Origin: Crossaster papposus
Lineage: Eukaryota > Echinodermata > Asteroidea > Velatida > Solasteridae
DNA length: 64,000 bases
NCBI GenBank assembly: GCA_037893245.1
Contig: JBAIAA010000412.1
Location: 310,001-374,000 of the forward strand
Reading direction: 5' to 3'
A model generated the notes under the pieces. It was not told the DNA's origin. It searched no databases and saw only the letters and a program-made list of their open reading frames with translations. Numbering within the stretch: position 1 is the first letter of the stretch; each line of letters opens with the position of its first letter. Shown in pieces: positions 11,990 through 23,081 of the stretch. The position numbers were made by a program, and so were the translations under genes.

Positions 11990-12950
11990 ACAATGAGGAC
12001 TGAAGATACAAAACGGTAAAGTAAACATTCGTTTTACAATGCAAAAGTAATGAACTCATCAACTTCACGCGCCCGCGCTCAAAACATGCTGATCGTCTGC
12101 TCGTTCGCTGCTCCACTACAGTATCGTCAATAATGCGTAGGTGAAAATTACGCGGGTACCAATGATATACAGCTGAGCTCACAGAATTAAACAGCAGCCG
12201 TGTCATATAATCGCGCCCTCACACGGGGGTGGGATATGCGTTATTATACAATGGACACATGAATGTTCAATGACCAATACAAATACAGTATCCAAGACAT
12301 AGGGAAAATAAAACATGATGTCCTACAAACAATGGCAATACATACATATTTACATATATTTCAATAATAAGTAGACAAATTAAGATTCAAGTTGAATTAT
12401 ACAAAACGTTTGCAGATTTCTACTTTGAGAAACTGACTTTGGAAAAAAAAAAATTCCATATCAATTTCCTTTTTATGTTCCAAAAACTTGAAAGTATCTT
12501 TGCTGATTTAGGGAACAAAACAATACCATTAGAAAAGGGTTATAAGTTATTAACAAAAAACTAATAACCTATCACAATTTGAGCTTAATTAGTAAAACAT
12601 TTTTGAGAAAACTGTTAAAGTACACCGTTTTGTTTTTTAATGCAAAGCAAGTTATGAAAGCTCTTATTCCAACGGGTCATTCCATGAAGTTGAGACACCA
12701 AGACTAGTGTGACATTTTCTAGTTACATGCCATCTATCAACTAAATTATTTAAATTTTAGTTTTCTTCTGATGTTTGTCTTGGATGTTGGACAGATTTGG
12801 GCAAGTTTGTGTACCATTCTAACATTAGTTTCCTGAGAAATTGGGTATTAATGAATTTAACAGGGACACCGCGTCTCTTTTATATCTTTTTGTCATGTTG
12901 CAAGATTTAGTGTACAAACCTCCCCTGCTTACTATTAACTGACCACAACA
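11990..12950. other. No gene recognised
   Basis: Only short frames. A minus-strand frame just to the left (about 11870-11990) is open and codon-like, but I could not tie it to splice sites or a family. Confidence 0.4.
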
Positions 12951-12957
12951 TGGAACC

Positions 12958-13062
12958 ATACATGTTTTTATAAGGATATCAAATAAGTTAAGAGGGCCTA
13001 ATATTTCGATCTTAACAAGATATTCTTCAGAGACATAATGACTGTGTACAAGAAACAAACAT
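12958..13062 (-). mobile_element. Retroelement tail, Penelope-like, with hammerhead-like core
   Basis: Read on the minus strand, TCTCTGAAGA, a stem-loop and AAGATCGAAATATTAGGCCC match the block at 20330-20400, including flanking TTGTACACAG and TTAACTTATTTGAT. The order CTGAAGA, stem, GAAA is the hammerhead core order. Its place in Penelope-like elements is inference from known families. Confidence 0.4.
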
Positions 13063-13196
13063 ATATAGGGCAACATACAGCATGATGCACAATATAAGGT
13101 TATTGTAGATAAACTACAAGGGAAAAACCTAACAAAGGTCGCAATCGGGACCTTTTCGAAATAGGGGACCCCATGTTATTATACTTTCCTTGTTTC

Positions 13197-13430
13197 AATA
13201 CAAAACAAACACACAAACTTGACGCATATTTCCTCATTCCAGACTCGGTAGAAACTTCCCGTAGTTTATCCAGAAAGAACTCAAACCCTTAGCTTCCTTT
13301 AAACACAAAGAGAGAAACAAAAATAAAACCTAATTGTAGAATCAAAGATCAGGAGAATCTAGTACATGTACTGTGAATTTGCGAATAATATAGTTTGGAC
13401 TTCATTGAATGTTCAAGTTACACCGATCAG
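13197..13430. repeat. Dispersed repeat, copy 1
   Basis: About 230 bp (from AAACAAACACACAAACTTGA to the base before GGGGCCAATTTCAT) recurs at 15917-16133 with few changes. In both places it is followed directly by a GGGGCCAATTTCAT element. Confidence 0.75.
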
Positions 13431-13653
13431 GGGGCCAATTTCATAGAGCTTAAGCACAAAACATTCTGATTAGTAAAACCAGCTTACCAGCCACAACTCT
13501 ATGTGATGTATATTATTTATGATTGGTATTTAGCTGTTGTTAGCTTAGCATAACGATCACATGAAATTCTGGCTCCTAACCTGATTTACCAAGCAAGGGG
13601 TTTTTGTGCTTATGCAACATTTTCTGCTTAAGCAGCTCTATGAAATTGGCCCC
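13431..13653. mobile_element. Palindromic GGGGCCAATTTCAT element
   Basis: The ends GGGGCCAATTTCATAGAGCT and AGCTCTATGAAATTGGCCCC are inverted copies, and the interior is rich in TTAGC/GCTTA blocks. Other copies lie at 60362-60610 and 63068-63300, with a half copy at 16134-16195. Confidence 0.75.
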
Positions 13654-14594
13654 AGGTTTTATATGCACCAGCCTAAAATAGACACTGATTGAGACAAGGA
13701 TGAGATTGTCAACTTAGGAAAAAGTCTGACAATTGATAAAATATCTGAAAGATGAATATCTTTGGGTACAAATAATGTCTTTCTCCGAGATTTAAAAAGT
13801 CTGATTTCAGACAAATGTCTGAAAAAAAATATGCCTGTTGAGATTTGCATGCTCCACGGTTGTCAAAAATTGGCAAAGATTGTATTTACCCTTGAGGATG
13901 TGGAAAATGGTATTGAAACAGATCTCTCCCACAGGCAGCCATCTTTTTTTGTAAATAAACTACAACTGCGTAGTCTACACCACCAAGCACAGTGTGCAAA
14001 ATACAAAATGTTACCAACACGCACGCTTGTTGCTTAAAATGTCTTCGAAATACGGTGCAGCTGATGCGCATAATGAAACGGGATACACTAATATGCCGAT
14101 GCACATGGCAATCTGATGGAGATGACGTCATTTGAGAGAGACCTTTCGGAAGATTCAGGATTGTTAGGGTTAAAGTAACAGATTAGGTAGCAAAATGGCA
14201 TATTTTTGGCCTATTGTAAGAAGAAAATCAAGTTAATGTGTCCCAAAAGTTGATTTTGCCAAAAGTGTGGCCTTTGACAAAAAACATACAACTTTAAGAG
14301 AGACACATTCGCGATCTGGCGACCAATAACCAAATGCATGTAACAAAATATTTAGTTTCACTCATTGGTTAGTTTTTCTCTTCTTTTGTTTTTAAGTCGT
14401 TATAAAGCACACACTGTCTATATAGTTTATCAGTGAAGTGCAATCTGCCAAAAAACAAATACACAAATGTGCATCGCACAACACAGCATATTTTTCATTG
14501 AATGAAAACAAGGAAATTGACACAGTCTTGAATGTACTTCCTTCCTTTGTTTGTTTGTAAAGTCAGAATAAAACATGAAACCAATGTGGTCATA

Positions 14595-15017
14595 TGTGAC
14601 CTGTCATCACAAAATGAGCGTAAAGTCGGCAAAATCAAAAATTGAGATATGGGTATTTCTAAATTCTGTGAAAACAGAGCTTTCCAATGGTATATAACAC
14701 TTGGAGGTTTGATACTCAATATTTTTTTTATTTTTATTTTTTAGTCTGGAGTCTTAATACAGAGATTATGAGAAAACGGGCATTTCTTGCGAGAAATTGT
14801 GTGAAAGGCATAGAAAGGCATAGTCAAAATTGTCTCAAAATCTAATTTTGTTTTTATCTGATCGTCCTGAATAATGGGAATTGATTGTTGGGGATTTAGT
14901 CTTAAAAAAACCCATATAATCTCAAAATCGACCACCCCTTCAAATTTTGACTTTGACTGGCCGTACTGGGAAATCACTCCGTGCGACTTTACGCTCATTT
15001 TGTGATGACAGGTCACA
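14595..15017. mobile_element. TA-flanked inverted-repeat element, TGTGACC ends
   Basis: Terminal inverted repeats of about 34 bp start TGTGACCTGTCATCACAAAA. Each is bounded by TA (14593-14594 and 15018-15019). No transposase remains. The first seven bases equal those of the element at 1570-2046. Confidence 0.8.
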
Positions 15018-15786
15018 TATGGAGTCTAATGCTCTGAAAGAAATATATTTAAAGTTATAGTATACAATTTGTCAGTTGTGCATTTTTATCGTTTAAAGGC
15101 AGCAAAAGAATGGTGCTTGACAACTACTCAAAGTTTTAGCTCTGTAAATGCTGAATATTTCGAAACAAATAATATTTGAAAGTTTCAATTTTAAACCAAC
15201 TAGTAATATTAACCCTCCTATAGTTTGCACAAATGTCCTGAGTCCACCCTTTTGCATGTGTTTCTGAAGGGAAAACATTTCTGTCCACACGTTCAACACG
15301 TTCAAAAACACACAATGTGTGCATAATTGTACTGTTGAACAACTAGCACACAAATTGACCTCCGCATCGGAGGATTTTAATGCAAATTTATAAAAAATCG
15401 CATCTCTTAGACGCATTTTCAGACTTATTTTTATTATTTTTTTTCAATTTGACAGCATGCCAGACGAAATAATTTCACAGGGAGTTTAGAGTTGTTAATA
15501 TCTTTGGAATAAGTAAGCTTTGAAAACTATTTTGGTTGTTGCTTTTTGGATAATTGAAAATGGTATACTCTCCCTTTAAGTTGTCCCATTCTACAGAAAT
15601 CCAGGGGTTGTTTTTTTCATGGCCCACTTGGCTGTTTTTTTTATTATCATTTGCTACTTGTTTCCTTGTTGACTGTGCAACTTTTTTACTGCCAGAATTT
15701 CCTAACAAAAGAAATTCACCTAGTCAGTTTCCTTTTGCAATATATTTTGTATAGGTGAATGGGGTTCTAGAATTCTTTTTTTGTAG

Positions 15787-15920
15787 GGTTGGTGGAAAAT
15801 GAGAAACAAAAAAAGGCGCCCTATTGAAGCGAACAAAACTGTGAAACGCCCAGGACTTCACTGAATGCCACTTATTCAATTTGCTAACACTTTTTTTCCG
15901 TGGGAACCACCACCAACAAA
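15787..15920. repeat. Short dispersed repeat with GGTGG / CCACC ends
   Basis: GGTTGGTGGAAAATG to GGGAACCACCACCAAC, with the core AAAACTGTGAAACGCCCAGG, recurs at 17513-17660. The ends are weakly inverted. Confidence 0.6.
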
Positions 15921-16133
15921 ATACAAAACAAACACACCGACTTGACGCATATTTCCTCATTCCAGACTCGGTAGAAACTTCCCGTAGTTTATCCAGAAAG
16001 AACTCAAACCCTTAACTTCCTTTGAACACAAAGGGAGAAACAAAAATAAAACCAAATTGTAGAAACAAAGATCAGGAGAAATTAGGACAATAATTTAGTT
16101 TGGACTTCATTGTATGTTCAAGTTACATCGATT
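15917..16133. repeat. Dispersed repeat, copy 2 of 13197-13430
   Basis: Near-identical to 13197-13430, including CCAGACTCGGTAGAAACTTC. It is followed by a truncated GGGGCCAATTTCAT element (16134-16195). Confidence 0.75.
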
Positions 16134-16193
16134 AGGGGGCCAATTTCATAGAGCTGCTTAAGCATAAAAATTGCTTAAGCACAAAAAATTCTT

Positions 16194-16330
16194 GCAGGAG
16201 CGGGACTTGAACTTGCGACCTTCGGAATATCGGACTGGCGCTCTACCAACTGAGCTATCTTACCTTATGTTGGAGGTCTCCCAAATTCCTCATTGAGCGA
16301 TCTCAAAAATGCTACTTCCCAGGTTGTATA
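16194..16330 (-). mobile_element. tRNA-derived SINE, minus copy
   Basis: On the minus strand it has an A box (TAGCTCAGTTGGTAGAGC) and a B box (AGTTCAAGTCC), i.e. internal pol III promoter elements. The would-be acceptor arms do not pair, so it is not a functional tRNA. It is head to head with the copy at 16340-16510. Confidence 0.7.
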
Positions 16331-16339
16331 TCGTAAAAC

Positions 16340-16510
16340 CGGGCAGACCCTGGCCACACGGTATTCTGGTGTTTAGGACTTCTGACTAGTGCTAACTGAG
16401 CCAAAGATACTGACAATTTGGGAGACTGCCAACATAGGGCAAGATAGCTCAGTCTGTAGAGCGCCGGTCCGGTATTCCGGAGGTTGCAGGTTCAGGTCCC
16501 GCTCCTGTTA
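16340..16510 (+). mobile_element. tRNA-derived SINE, plus copy
   Basis: TAGCTCAGTCTGTAGAGC (A box) and GGTTCAGGTCC (B box) are preceded by a TTCTGGTGTTTAGGACTTCT block shared with 16640-16860. The tRNA-like part sits near the 3' end of the shared unit, which is unusual for a SINE. Confidence 0.65.
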
Positions 16511-16639
16511 GTTTTCTTTGTTCACTTTAATATGTATGCAACTTTACCTAGAAATTCCTAACAAAAGAAATGTACCTAGTAAGTTTCCCTTGTTGTTTAT
16601 TTTTTGTATTATAATATAAAAAGTTGTATCCTCATTGAG

Positions 16640-16860
16640 TGATCCCCACAATGTCGCTTCCCAGGTTGTATCGTACAATTTGGGCGTGATCCCATGGCCA
16701 CACGGCATTCTGGTGTTTATGACTTCTGACTAGCGCCCTCAAATGAAGATACTGACAATTTGGGAGACCACTAACATATGGAAAGATAGCTCAGTTGGTA
16801 GAGCAACGGCCTGGTATTCCGAAGGTCGCAGGTTCGAGTCTCACCTTGCCAAAAGTTGGG
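16640..16860 (+). mobile_element. tRNA-derived SINE, plus copy
   Basis: Same two-part structure as 16340-16510. The A box is TAGCTCAGTTGGTAGAGC and the B box is GGTTCGAGTCT. The acceptor arms do not pair. Confidence 0.65.
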
Positions 16861-17512
16861 ACGGTCGGTCTGTCGGTTGGACAATTGATTTTTTAAAGGA
16901 ATTAAATTGCAGTTCCACCCGAGTAGATAAATGATGAAAAGTGGGTATTATCTCCAGTTTTGTTTATTGCAGTGAGCTTAATAAGTTGACAATAAACATG
17001 AAGGGCCTGGCTTGTAGTCTGGAACATTGAATTCGCCGTCTGTGGTTGAATAAAAAGTCTTATCTTATCTTATTATGATGAGAAGCAATATCATCTCATC
17101 TTCTGGGATTCTGCTGGTTGCTTTATAAGTGCCATACCTTGTGTATAAATCTGGTTATCATTTTCAGTAGATTTTCAAGTAACACAGAACCAGATTGTGT
17201 GAATTTAATATTCCTTTTTTTATTTGTTAATTTGTGTGTTTGCGTTTGTATTGAACGGCAATCGTGGTCGTTGGACAAAAGAATTGGGAGGCAAACAATG
17301 GGTCCACGATTGACACAACGTCCACGATCTCACCTCGTGTACAAATCCTATTAGAGGGAAACAAAAGAGGCAAGACGGTCGGACAATGCCCCGTCCACGA
17401 TTGCCGGTCTATACATGACTGTGTGGGTGTGTGAATGGGTTACTAAATAATCAAAAAAAAATTTTCTTTTCTTGGGTCGGGCATTCCTCCATGGGTCGGG
17501 TGCTCAAAATTA

Positions 17513-17660
17513 GGGTGGGTCGAAAATGGGAACCACAAAAAATACGAAGGGGCGCCCTAGTGAAGCGGACAAAACTGTGAAACGCCCAGGACTCACTTTC
17601 CACTGAATACCACCCATTCAATTTGATAACACCTTTTTTCGTGAGAACCACCACCAACCA
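17513..17660. repeat. Short dispersed repeat, second copy of 15787-15920
   Basis: Shared blocks are GGCGCCCTAGTGAAGCG, AAAACTGTGAAACGCCCAGG and GAGAACCACCACCAACC. Confidence 0.6.
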
Positions 17661-17954
17661 AAGAAATATAAAGCCTGGTACATGTATGAAACCATATCTC
17701 ACCTTGACACGACATTCAGGGAGTATGTTTACCAATGTCAGTGGGGACGGTTCGGTAGGACGAGTGAATTTTCCAATTTGGGGGTGAACAGAATGGGAAG
17801 CTTTCGCTCTAAAAAATGAAGAAAACAAATATATAATTTTTTCAAAACAAATTAGTTTTAAAACATATCTGCCACATCACCGCATTGGCAATTAACTATC
17901 CCAGCAAAAATGGATTTGTTTAGTTTTATTATGGCCTGTGGTGTAACATGATGA

Positions 17955-18130
17955 ACTTTGACATGCAAGTTGACCCGCACATGCTGTGCATATGACCTGC
18001 ATATGACCTGCATATGACCTGCAAGTCGAACTGCAAGTCGACCTGCACATGACCTGCAAGTTGACCCGCACGGCACATGACCTGCAATTTGACCCACACA
18101 TGAACTGCAAGTTGACCCGCACATGACCTG
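17955..18130. repeat. Degenerate short tandem repeat (ACCTGCA units)
   Basis: Units close to ACATGACCTGCA repeat about 14 times with substitutions. The minus-strand frames across it are products of the repeat. Confidence 0.7.
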
Positions 18131-18136
18131 CAGTTT

Positions 18137-18345
18137 CTTAACTGCCAATGAACCCGTTCAGATGACTTGCATACACGCAAAGTTTTTCCTAAATTCAAAA
18201 GAGATAATGGATAAGCTCGAAACGAGCGAAGCTGGAAATATCAGGGTGTTCTGCCCACGATGTCAGCTTGAACCAGTCTCAGATCAATTTCGTGATAATC
18301 AATCCCGTGCCTCGGCTTGGTCAAGGTCAAAATAATTGTTAGGGA
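18137..18345. mobile_element. Truncated TTAACCAGTT-family element
   Basis: It shares the family interior (ACACGCAAAGTTTT, GGAAATATC, GTGCCTCGGCTTGGTCA) but lacks intact TTAACCAGTT ends. Confidence 0.55.
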
Positions 18346-18495
18346 CACTCAAATCGTCATAATTTCTGAGTTGTAGTTCCTTCTTTCTTTTGCAAAGTCC
18401 GCAATCTCAAATACACTTCTCTAAAGATACAAGTTTAAGCAACAACTTTGCAAAGAAACAATTTCTATTTGGCCAAATAGAAGTGAGATACAAAC

Positions 18496-18736
18496 TTAAC
18501 TAGTTTGCGCCGGATGACGTATATAAACGCAAAGTTTTCCCCGGACTCAAAACGGATGACGCATAAACACGCCACGAGCAAGGCCGGAAATATCTGTCAG
18601 CAACGAGCAAGGCCGAAAATGCATGGGTGTGCTTTCCCTCACTATCGGCCTGAACCCACTTCGGATAAAGTTTCGTTAAAAATAATCCAGCCCCTCGGCT
18701 CAGTGATGTTAAAATAATCCCGCGCGAACTGGTTAA
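18496..18736. mobile_element. TTAACCAGTT-family short element
   Basis: It is bounded by TTAA (18496-18499 and 18733-18736), with inverted ends close to CCAGTTCGCGCCGG. The interior is conserved with copies at 19648, 23082, 29483, 31522 and 54300. No coding capacity. Confidence 0.75.
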
Positions 18737-19314
18737 TAAATAGAACTAGCACATTGTTTGTTTGCTAATTCTACGTTTAGTATGTTGTTATTACTATCAT
18801 TATTTTTATTAATTTTTTTATATATTTTTAAAAAAAAGTGAGCATCCCAAACACCCCTCTTACAATAATAGATCGGTCTGAATGCCATAAGAAGTCAGTT
18901 GCTACGTAGGTTTCATAGCTAATCGTATGCAGGTCGAGTGCAAACGACGCACCACGTCACCGCCATGTTAGTGCAGCGCGCCCCTATTACCACGCATGCG
19001 CTTTGAACACGCTTCGAAGTCGTTGGCAAAGTATGACCGAGCGAGGGCGCTAATTTGGATTTCCTCCTATATAACACCGTCATACGCACGATGCACATTT
19101 GTTTGTGGTGTAAATCTAAGATTTATTTTGTTCCTCTCAACGATTTCCTTTGTTTGTACTTTTTCCAACGGCTTTCATTGTTTTTGTACACAAATCTCAA
19201 TCACGGACGTCCTTGATTACACACCTATAACCACGATTACTGACGTGGCGTCAGGGTGTGAGTCCTCCATTTACACCAAAAACAAACCCAGCACACATAC
19301 TGATACGCACATTC

Positions 19315-20070
19315 TTCTTTATAGTATAGCAGGGATTTAAGTATTACATGAAAATCTATGCTCGACTCTTTTATTGTTAAATATTTAATTTGAATACATT
19401 CTTGTGAAGAATATCAATAAGTTTAGAGAAGTATAAAGTAATTAATTTACATTTAAAACTGATTTTAAATCCAATTTTATAGTTTGGCAATAGAGAAAAT
19501 AGTTGTGGTATTGAGAAAATAGAAATGTAAAGAAATATTTGATTATGTAATTTGAAGGTGTACAATTGAAATATGTTACCGATTCCATGTATCAGAAGTG
19601 TACAGCAACTGAACTGTTTGTTACATCATAACTATTATTCATGTTTATTAACCAGTTTGCGTCAGAGGACGTGTATATACAAGCAAACATTTTCCGGAAT
19701 TCGAAACGAATGACTGATAAACACATCACGAGAGAGGCCGGAAACATATGTCAGCAACCAGCTCATCACAGCAAGCAAGGCTGAAAATTTCAGGGTGTGC
19801 CGGCCTGAACCCGCCTTGGATCGATGTTCATGAAAAACAATCCCACGCCTTGGTCTGGTCATTGTCAAAATAATTTCAACACAAACTGGTTAATATTCAA
19901 ATTAGTTTCATGTAATAGTTCTAAATAGGTAGGAATGTTAAATGGTTGTGGATTATAAAGATAAACAAATTAAGAATGGCTTGTATATGATGCAAAATGT
20001 TCAAAACATATCATTAATGTATTTAAGGGACCGCATCAATCCATATCAGGGACAAGCTAGACAAGCTCTT
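19315..20070. repeat. Duplicated segment, copy 1
   Basis: Sequence from TATAGCAGGGATTTAAGTAT to about AACATATCATTAATGTATTT is repeated at 22760-24120. A TTAACCAGTT element sits at the same point in both copies, so that insertion predates the duplication. Confidence 0.75.
19648..19893. mobile_element. TTAACCAGTT-family short element
   Basis: TTAA at both ends (19648-19651 and 19890-19893). The interior aligns with the other copies but is more diverged. Confidence 0.7.
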
Positions 20071-20304
20071 GACGTAGGTGTGCACATCTAATAATATAAT
20101 ACTGTTCACATAATTGGCAAACGTTGGCAATGTTCGCTGAGTGGAATACACCCAGTTTAGTGCAATCAAGTTACAGACGAGAGGAAGAACATTTGAATGG
20201 TTTGACGTTGGAGTTTGCTCCCCTATTTTGAAGAATCGACTGGCCCATGTTTATAGACTGCCAAGTACATTTTATGAAAAAGGACATTATGCTACGTACA
20301 AGGC

Positions 20305-20400
20305 CTAATAATGTTTTTTTTTTTATTCTCTTGTACACAGCCATTATTTCTCTGAAGAAGATCTTGTTAAGATCGAAATATTAGGCCCCTTTTAACTTAT
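20305..20400 (+). mobile_element. Retroelement tail, Penelope-like, with hammerhead-like core
   Basis: CTGAAGA is followed by a perfect 6-bp stem with loop GTT (GATCTT/AAGATC), then GAAA and TATTAGGCC. An upstream GGCCTAATA (20305-20313) is the exact complement of TATTAGGCC and could form stem III. The block is repeated on the minus strand at 12958-13062. Element type is inferred. Confidence 0.45.
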
Positions 20401-20523
20401 TTGATTTGTATTGGTACACAAGTATATTGCATACATTGTATATTATAATCGTGCATTTCACAAACGCACTGTAATTAAATAACACCACGCCCTTTGTACT
20501 GGATAAACAGACGGGCCAGACAC

Positions 20524-20531
20524 TATAAAAG
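20524..20531 (+). promoter_or_regulatory. TATA box of the intronless gene at 20634
   Basis: TATAAAAG lies 110 bp upstream of the ATG, with a plausible start site near 20553. It is one of the few well-formed TATA boxes next to an ORF in the window. Confidence 0.55.
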
Positions 20532-20633
20532 GCAGCAACCGCATTCACAGCGTTCAGAGGACTACATTTTTTTGTGGACAATTTTGTCAAGAATACCTGC
20601 ACCATCTTGAAGTACAGTTTACAACCGAACATC

Positions 20634-21338
20634 ATGGAGGAAAATATGCCTATCAACGGGGACGAACAAATCCTGAACAATGATGAAATCATAAAAGCCA
20701 TCAAGCAATGGTTTTGGACAGGAACAAATTGCGATAAGTTGATAGACGAACTGAATCGGAAAACCAGTACTGAAGGTTCCTCATTGACCCGAAACTTCAT
20801 CAGTCATGGAAGGAGGCCTTGCATATATGGGGTTGAGTTAAACTATGACTTGAAGGATGACGGTAAAATGTGGAAGTTCTGCAAGATTGGGTGCACCGCA
20901 AATATTGCGAAACCCAAAACTCAGACTCGAATACAGAACGTGAAGTATGAGGTAAATAAAGCATACAAAAATCAGTCAGCAGCTGATGAGCTCTTCTGCC
21001 TGCCTATTCACCCAACTGATTGCACACATGTTACGGAGGTGGAGAAAACGATAAAGGGTAAATTCGGACACGAAGTATCCATGGAAATAGCGGAGAGGTT
21101 AAAGTTTCCTGTGCCGACAGAGTGGGTCATCACAACTCAAGATTTCATCACCGAGTTCAAACAGAAAATGGCTGACATAGAGGGAGAACAAGGATATGCA
21201 AGCACTCAAGTATTTGAACACTATGAATTTAACAAGGACGATAATCCACCGCCACGTGAACTGGATAACCTCCTTTACACAGCAATCGTGGATGCTATAG
21301 TTGACAAATTCGATCAGATGCATATTGTTGACGAATAA
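20634..21338 (+). CDS. Intronless 234-aa protein, T5orf172/GIY-YIG-like
   Basis: The start chosen is the ATG at 20634 (context ATCATGG); the frame is open 20 codons further upstream but has no earlier ATG. The middle of the protein reads RRPCIYGVEL, about 15 residues later FCKIGCT, then an arginine region, then TEVEKTIKGKF and ERLKFPVPTEW. This order (a YGV strand, KIG.T, R, E..i...f, E.F/W) matches the T5orf172/MUG113 branch of the GIY-YIG nuclease superfamily, common in phages, large viruses and fungi. I recognise it by pattern only. The N-terminal 60 residues and the acidic C-terminus match nothing I know. The stop overlaps an AATAAA (21333-21338). A TATA box lies upstream, a retroelement tail before that, and a short transposon copy 250 bp downstream. 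Confidence 0.65.
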   Translation: MEENMPINGDEQILNNDEIIKAIKQWFWTGTNCDKLIDELNRKTSTEGSSLTRNFISHGRRPCIYGVELNYDLKDDGKMWKFCKIGCTANIAKPKTQTRIQNVKYEVNKAYKNQSAADELFCLPIHPTDCTHVTEVEKTIKGKFGHEVSMEIAERLKFPVPTEWVITTQDFITEFKQKMADIEGEQGYASTQVFEHYEFNKDDNPPPRELDNLLYTAIVDAIVDKFDQMHIVDE

Positions 21339-21584
21339 AGACAGGATGAAGCAGTCGCCTAGATACCAACAGAAACTACATCAGGCAAGAGGTGTAACAA
21401 GTACAAGATGGAGGGGGAAAATGAGACACGATCCCACCCCTCCAAGACCCTGTTCAACACTGCATCTGGGTGTTCAACAAAAAAACAGAAACATTGAAGA
21501 GGCCATTTTTGAGGCGTTCTGCCAAAATGAGACAGAACTGGGCACAGGAGAAAACTTCAAAATAACGAATAATGGGAGATTTTT

Positions 21585-21944
21585 TTAAAAGGTAGGATAC
21601 GTACACCATTTGCAGATATCTAAAAAAATTACTACCGAATTATCAAAAAATATCCTACTTATTTTAAAGTAATAATGATTGTACTTGTAGGCATTCAGCG
21701 AAATGATTGCCCTAGATATTCTGTAATTGTTCTGAAACGGCGATCGCAGAAAAAACCAAAAAACATAAGAATAACTGCCCGACGCAGGTTGAAAACGAAT
21801 GCCATTTTTCGTGCTTTTCTCGGCATCCATGATTGTAAAACTTCGGACAGGTCAGTTTAACGATATTTACTATGAAATACAACCCCCCAAATTCACCTAT
21901 TCCTTATAATTCAAACAATTACCGCTGGTGTATCATACCTTTAA
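21585..21944 (+). mobile_element. AGGTAGGATACACCAT short element (TTAA target)
   Basis: The ends AAGGTAGGATAC and GTATCATACCTT are inverted and bounded by TTAA. The interior contains the shared blocks GCGATCGC, ATAAGAATAACTGCC and AAATACAACCCCCCAAAT. It has no transposase. This family has ten copies in the window. Confidence 0.85.
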
Positions 21945-22174
21945 ATTAAAGGCGCATGCATCTGACTGCCCTTCTATTGTTACATGGAGACAGTTCACCA
22001 AGTCAGTGGTCCGATTGCCTGATAGGCCCCTGTACCCATGTATGATTAACTCCTGAACACACACACACATACACGCATTCTCAAATTTGTATCCTTGTGG
22101 AGACATACACATATCTTTGTTCTCATGTACAAAATTATCTTAACGCCGAGGGCTATAGTTTCAAAGTGGTCTTA

Positions 22175-22502
22175 TGCTGCGTTCCAATCGCGTCGTGTTT
22201 ATCGTGTTCACAAGTTCACGAGTCGTATAATGGCGTTCTAATTGCCTGGTAACTCGTGTTCACCAGTGGTGAACTCGAGGTGGATTTGTTGTCTTCATGT
22301 TTTCGACTTCGTAACCGAATAGAATACTAGCGCATGCGTATTGGTTCACGTACGAGTTCTATAGTGTGGGAAATGTCCTTACCGCACAACTAACTCGACT
22401 GTGCGAGTGCGTCTTGGTGGGTAGCGTTTGGAATGCAACCCACTCGTGAACATGAGAAATTCACGGTGAACACGATAAATACAACGCGATTGGAACGCAG
22501 CA
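22175..22502. mobile_element. Harbinger-like foldback element
   Basis: Inverted ends TGCTGCGTTCCAATCGCGT are flanked by TTA on both sides (22172-22174 and 22503-22505). A three-base TTA duplication fits PIF/Harbinger. Non-autonomous. It sits inside a dispersed GTGGAGAC-containing repeat (about 22000-22750). Confidence 0.7.
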
Positions 22503-23081
22503 TTATTTACCCTAAATTTAATTTCCTGGGCTATAACCCTAACCCATTCTTCCCTAGAGCTCAAAGATCATTTTGCGACCAATTGCGATGGAAGAAATAT
22601 TCCTGTTTTTATTTAAAAACTTGACAAATCTATTTTGTGAAACACTGTGGAGACCTACATGCATTCATCTACTGAAATATACCCAGTGGAGACTTGTTCA
22701 GTCCCATTGTCCTTATTATGCTCAGGTCTCCACAGGGTACCAAATTTTGAATCGCCCTTTCTTCTTTATAATATAGCAGAGATTTAAGTATTACATGAAA
22801 AACTATGCTTGACTATCTTGAAGGTCTTGATATATACTCTTGTATAATATATCAATCAGTTTAGAGAAATATGAAGTAATTAATTTGTATAATCTGTTTC
22901 GATTTAGATTTTTAAGTTCATGAATAATGTGAAATAGTTGTGGTATAGAGAAAATAGAAAAGTAAACAAAAATATTAGATTATGTAATTTAAAGGTGTAC
23001 AATACAAATAGGTTACGGATTCCATGTATAAGTGTACAGCAACTAAACTTGTTGTTACATCGTAGTTATTATTCATGTTTA

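Noticed and set aside
16437..16508. tRNA gene candidate (also 16194-16265, 16782-16855, 58530-58600)
   Set aside because: A and B boxes are present, but the acceptor stems do not pair and the anticodon arms are irregular; these are SINE parts.
20634..21338. Penelope-type GIY-YIG endonuclease domain
   Set aside because: The adjacent tail suggested a Penelope element, but there is no reverse transcriptase and the motif spacing fits T5orf172-type better; the ORF also follows the tail instead of preceding it.
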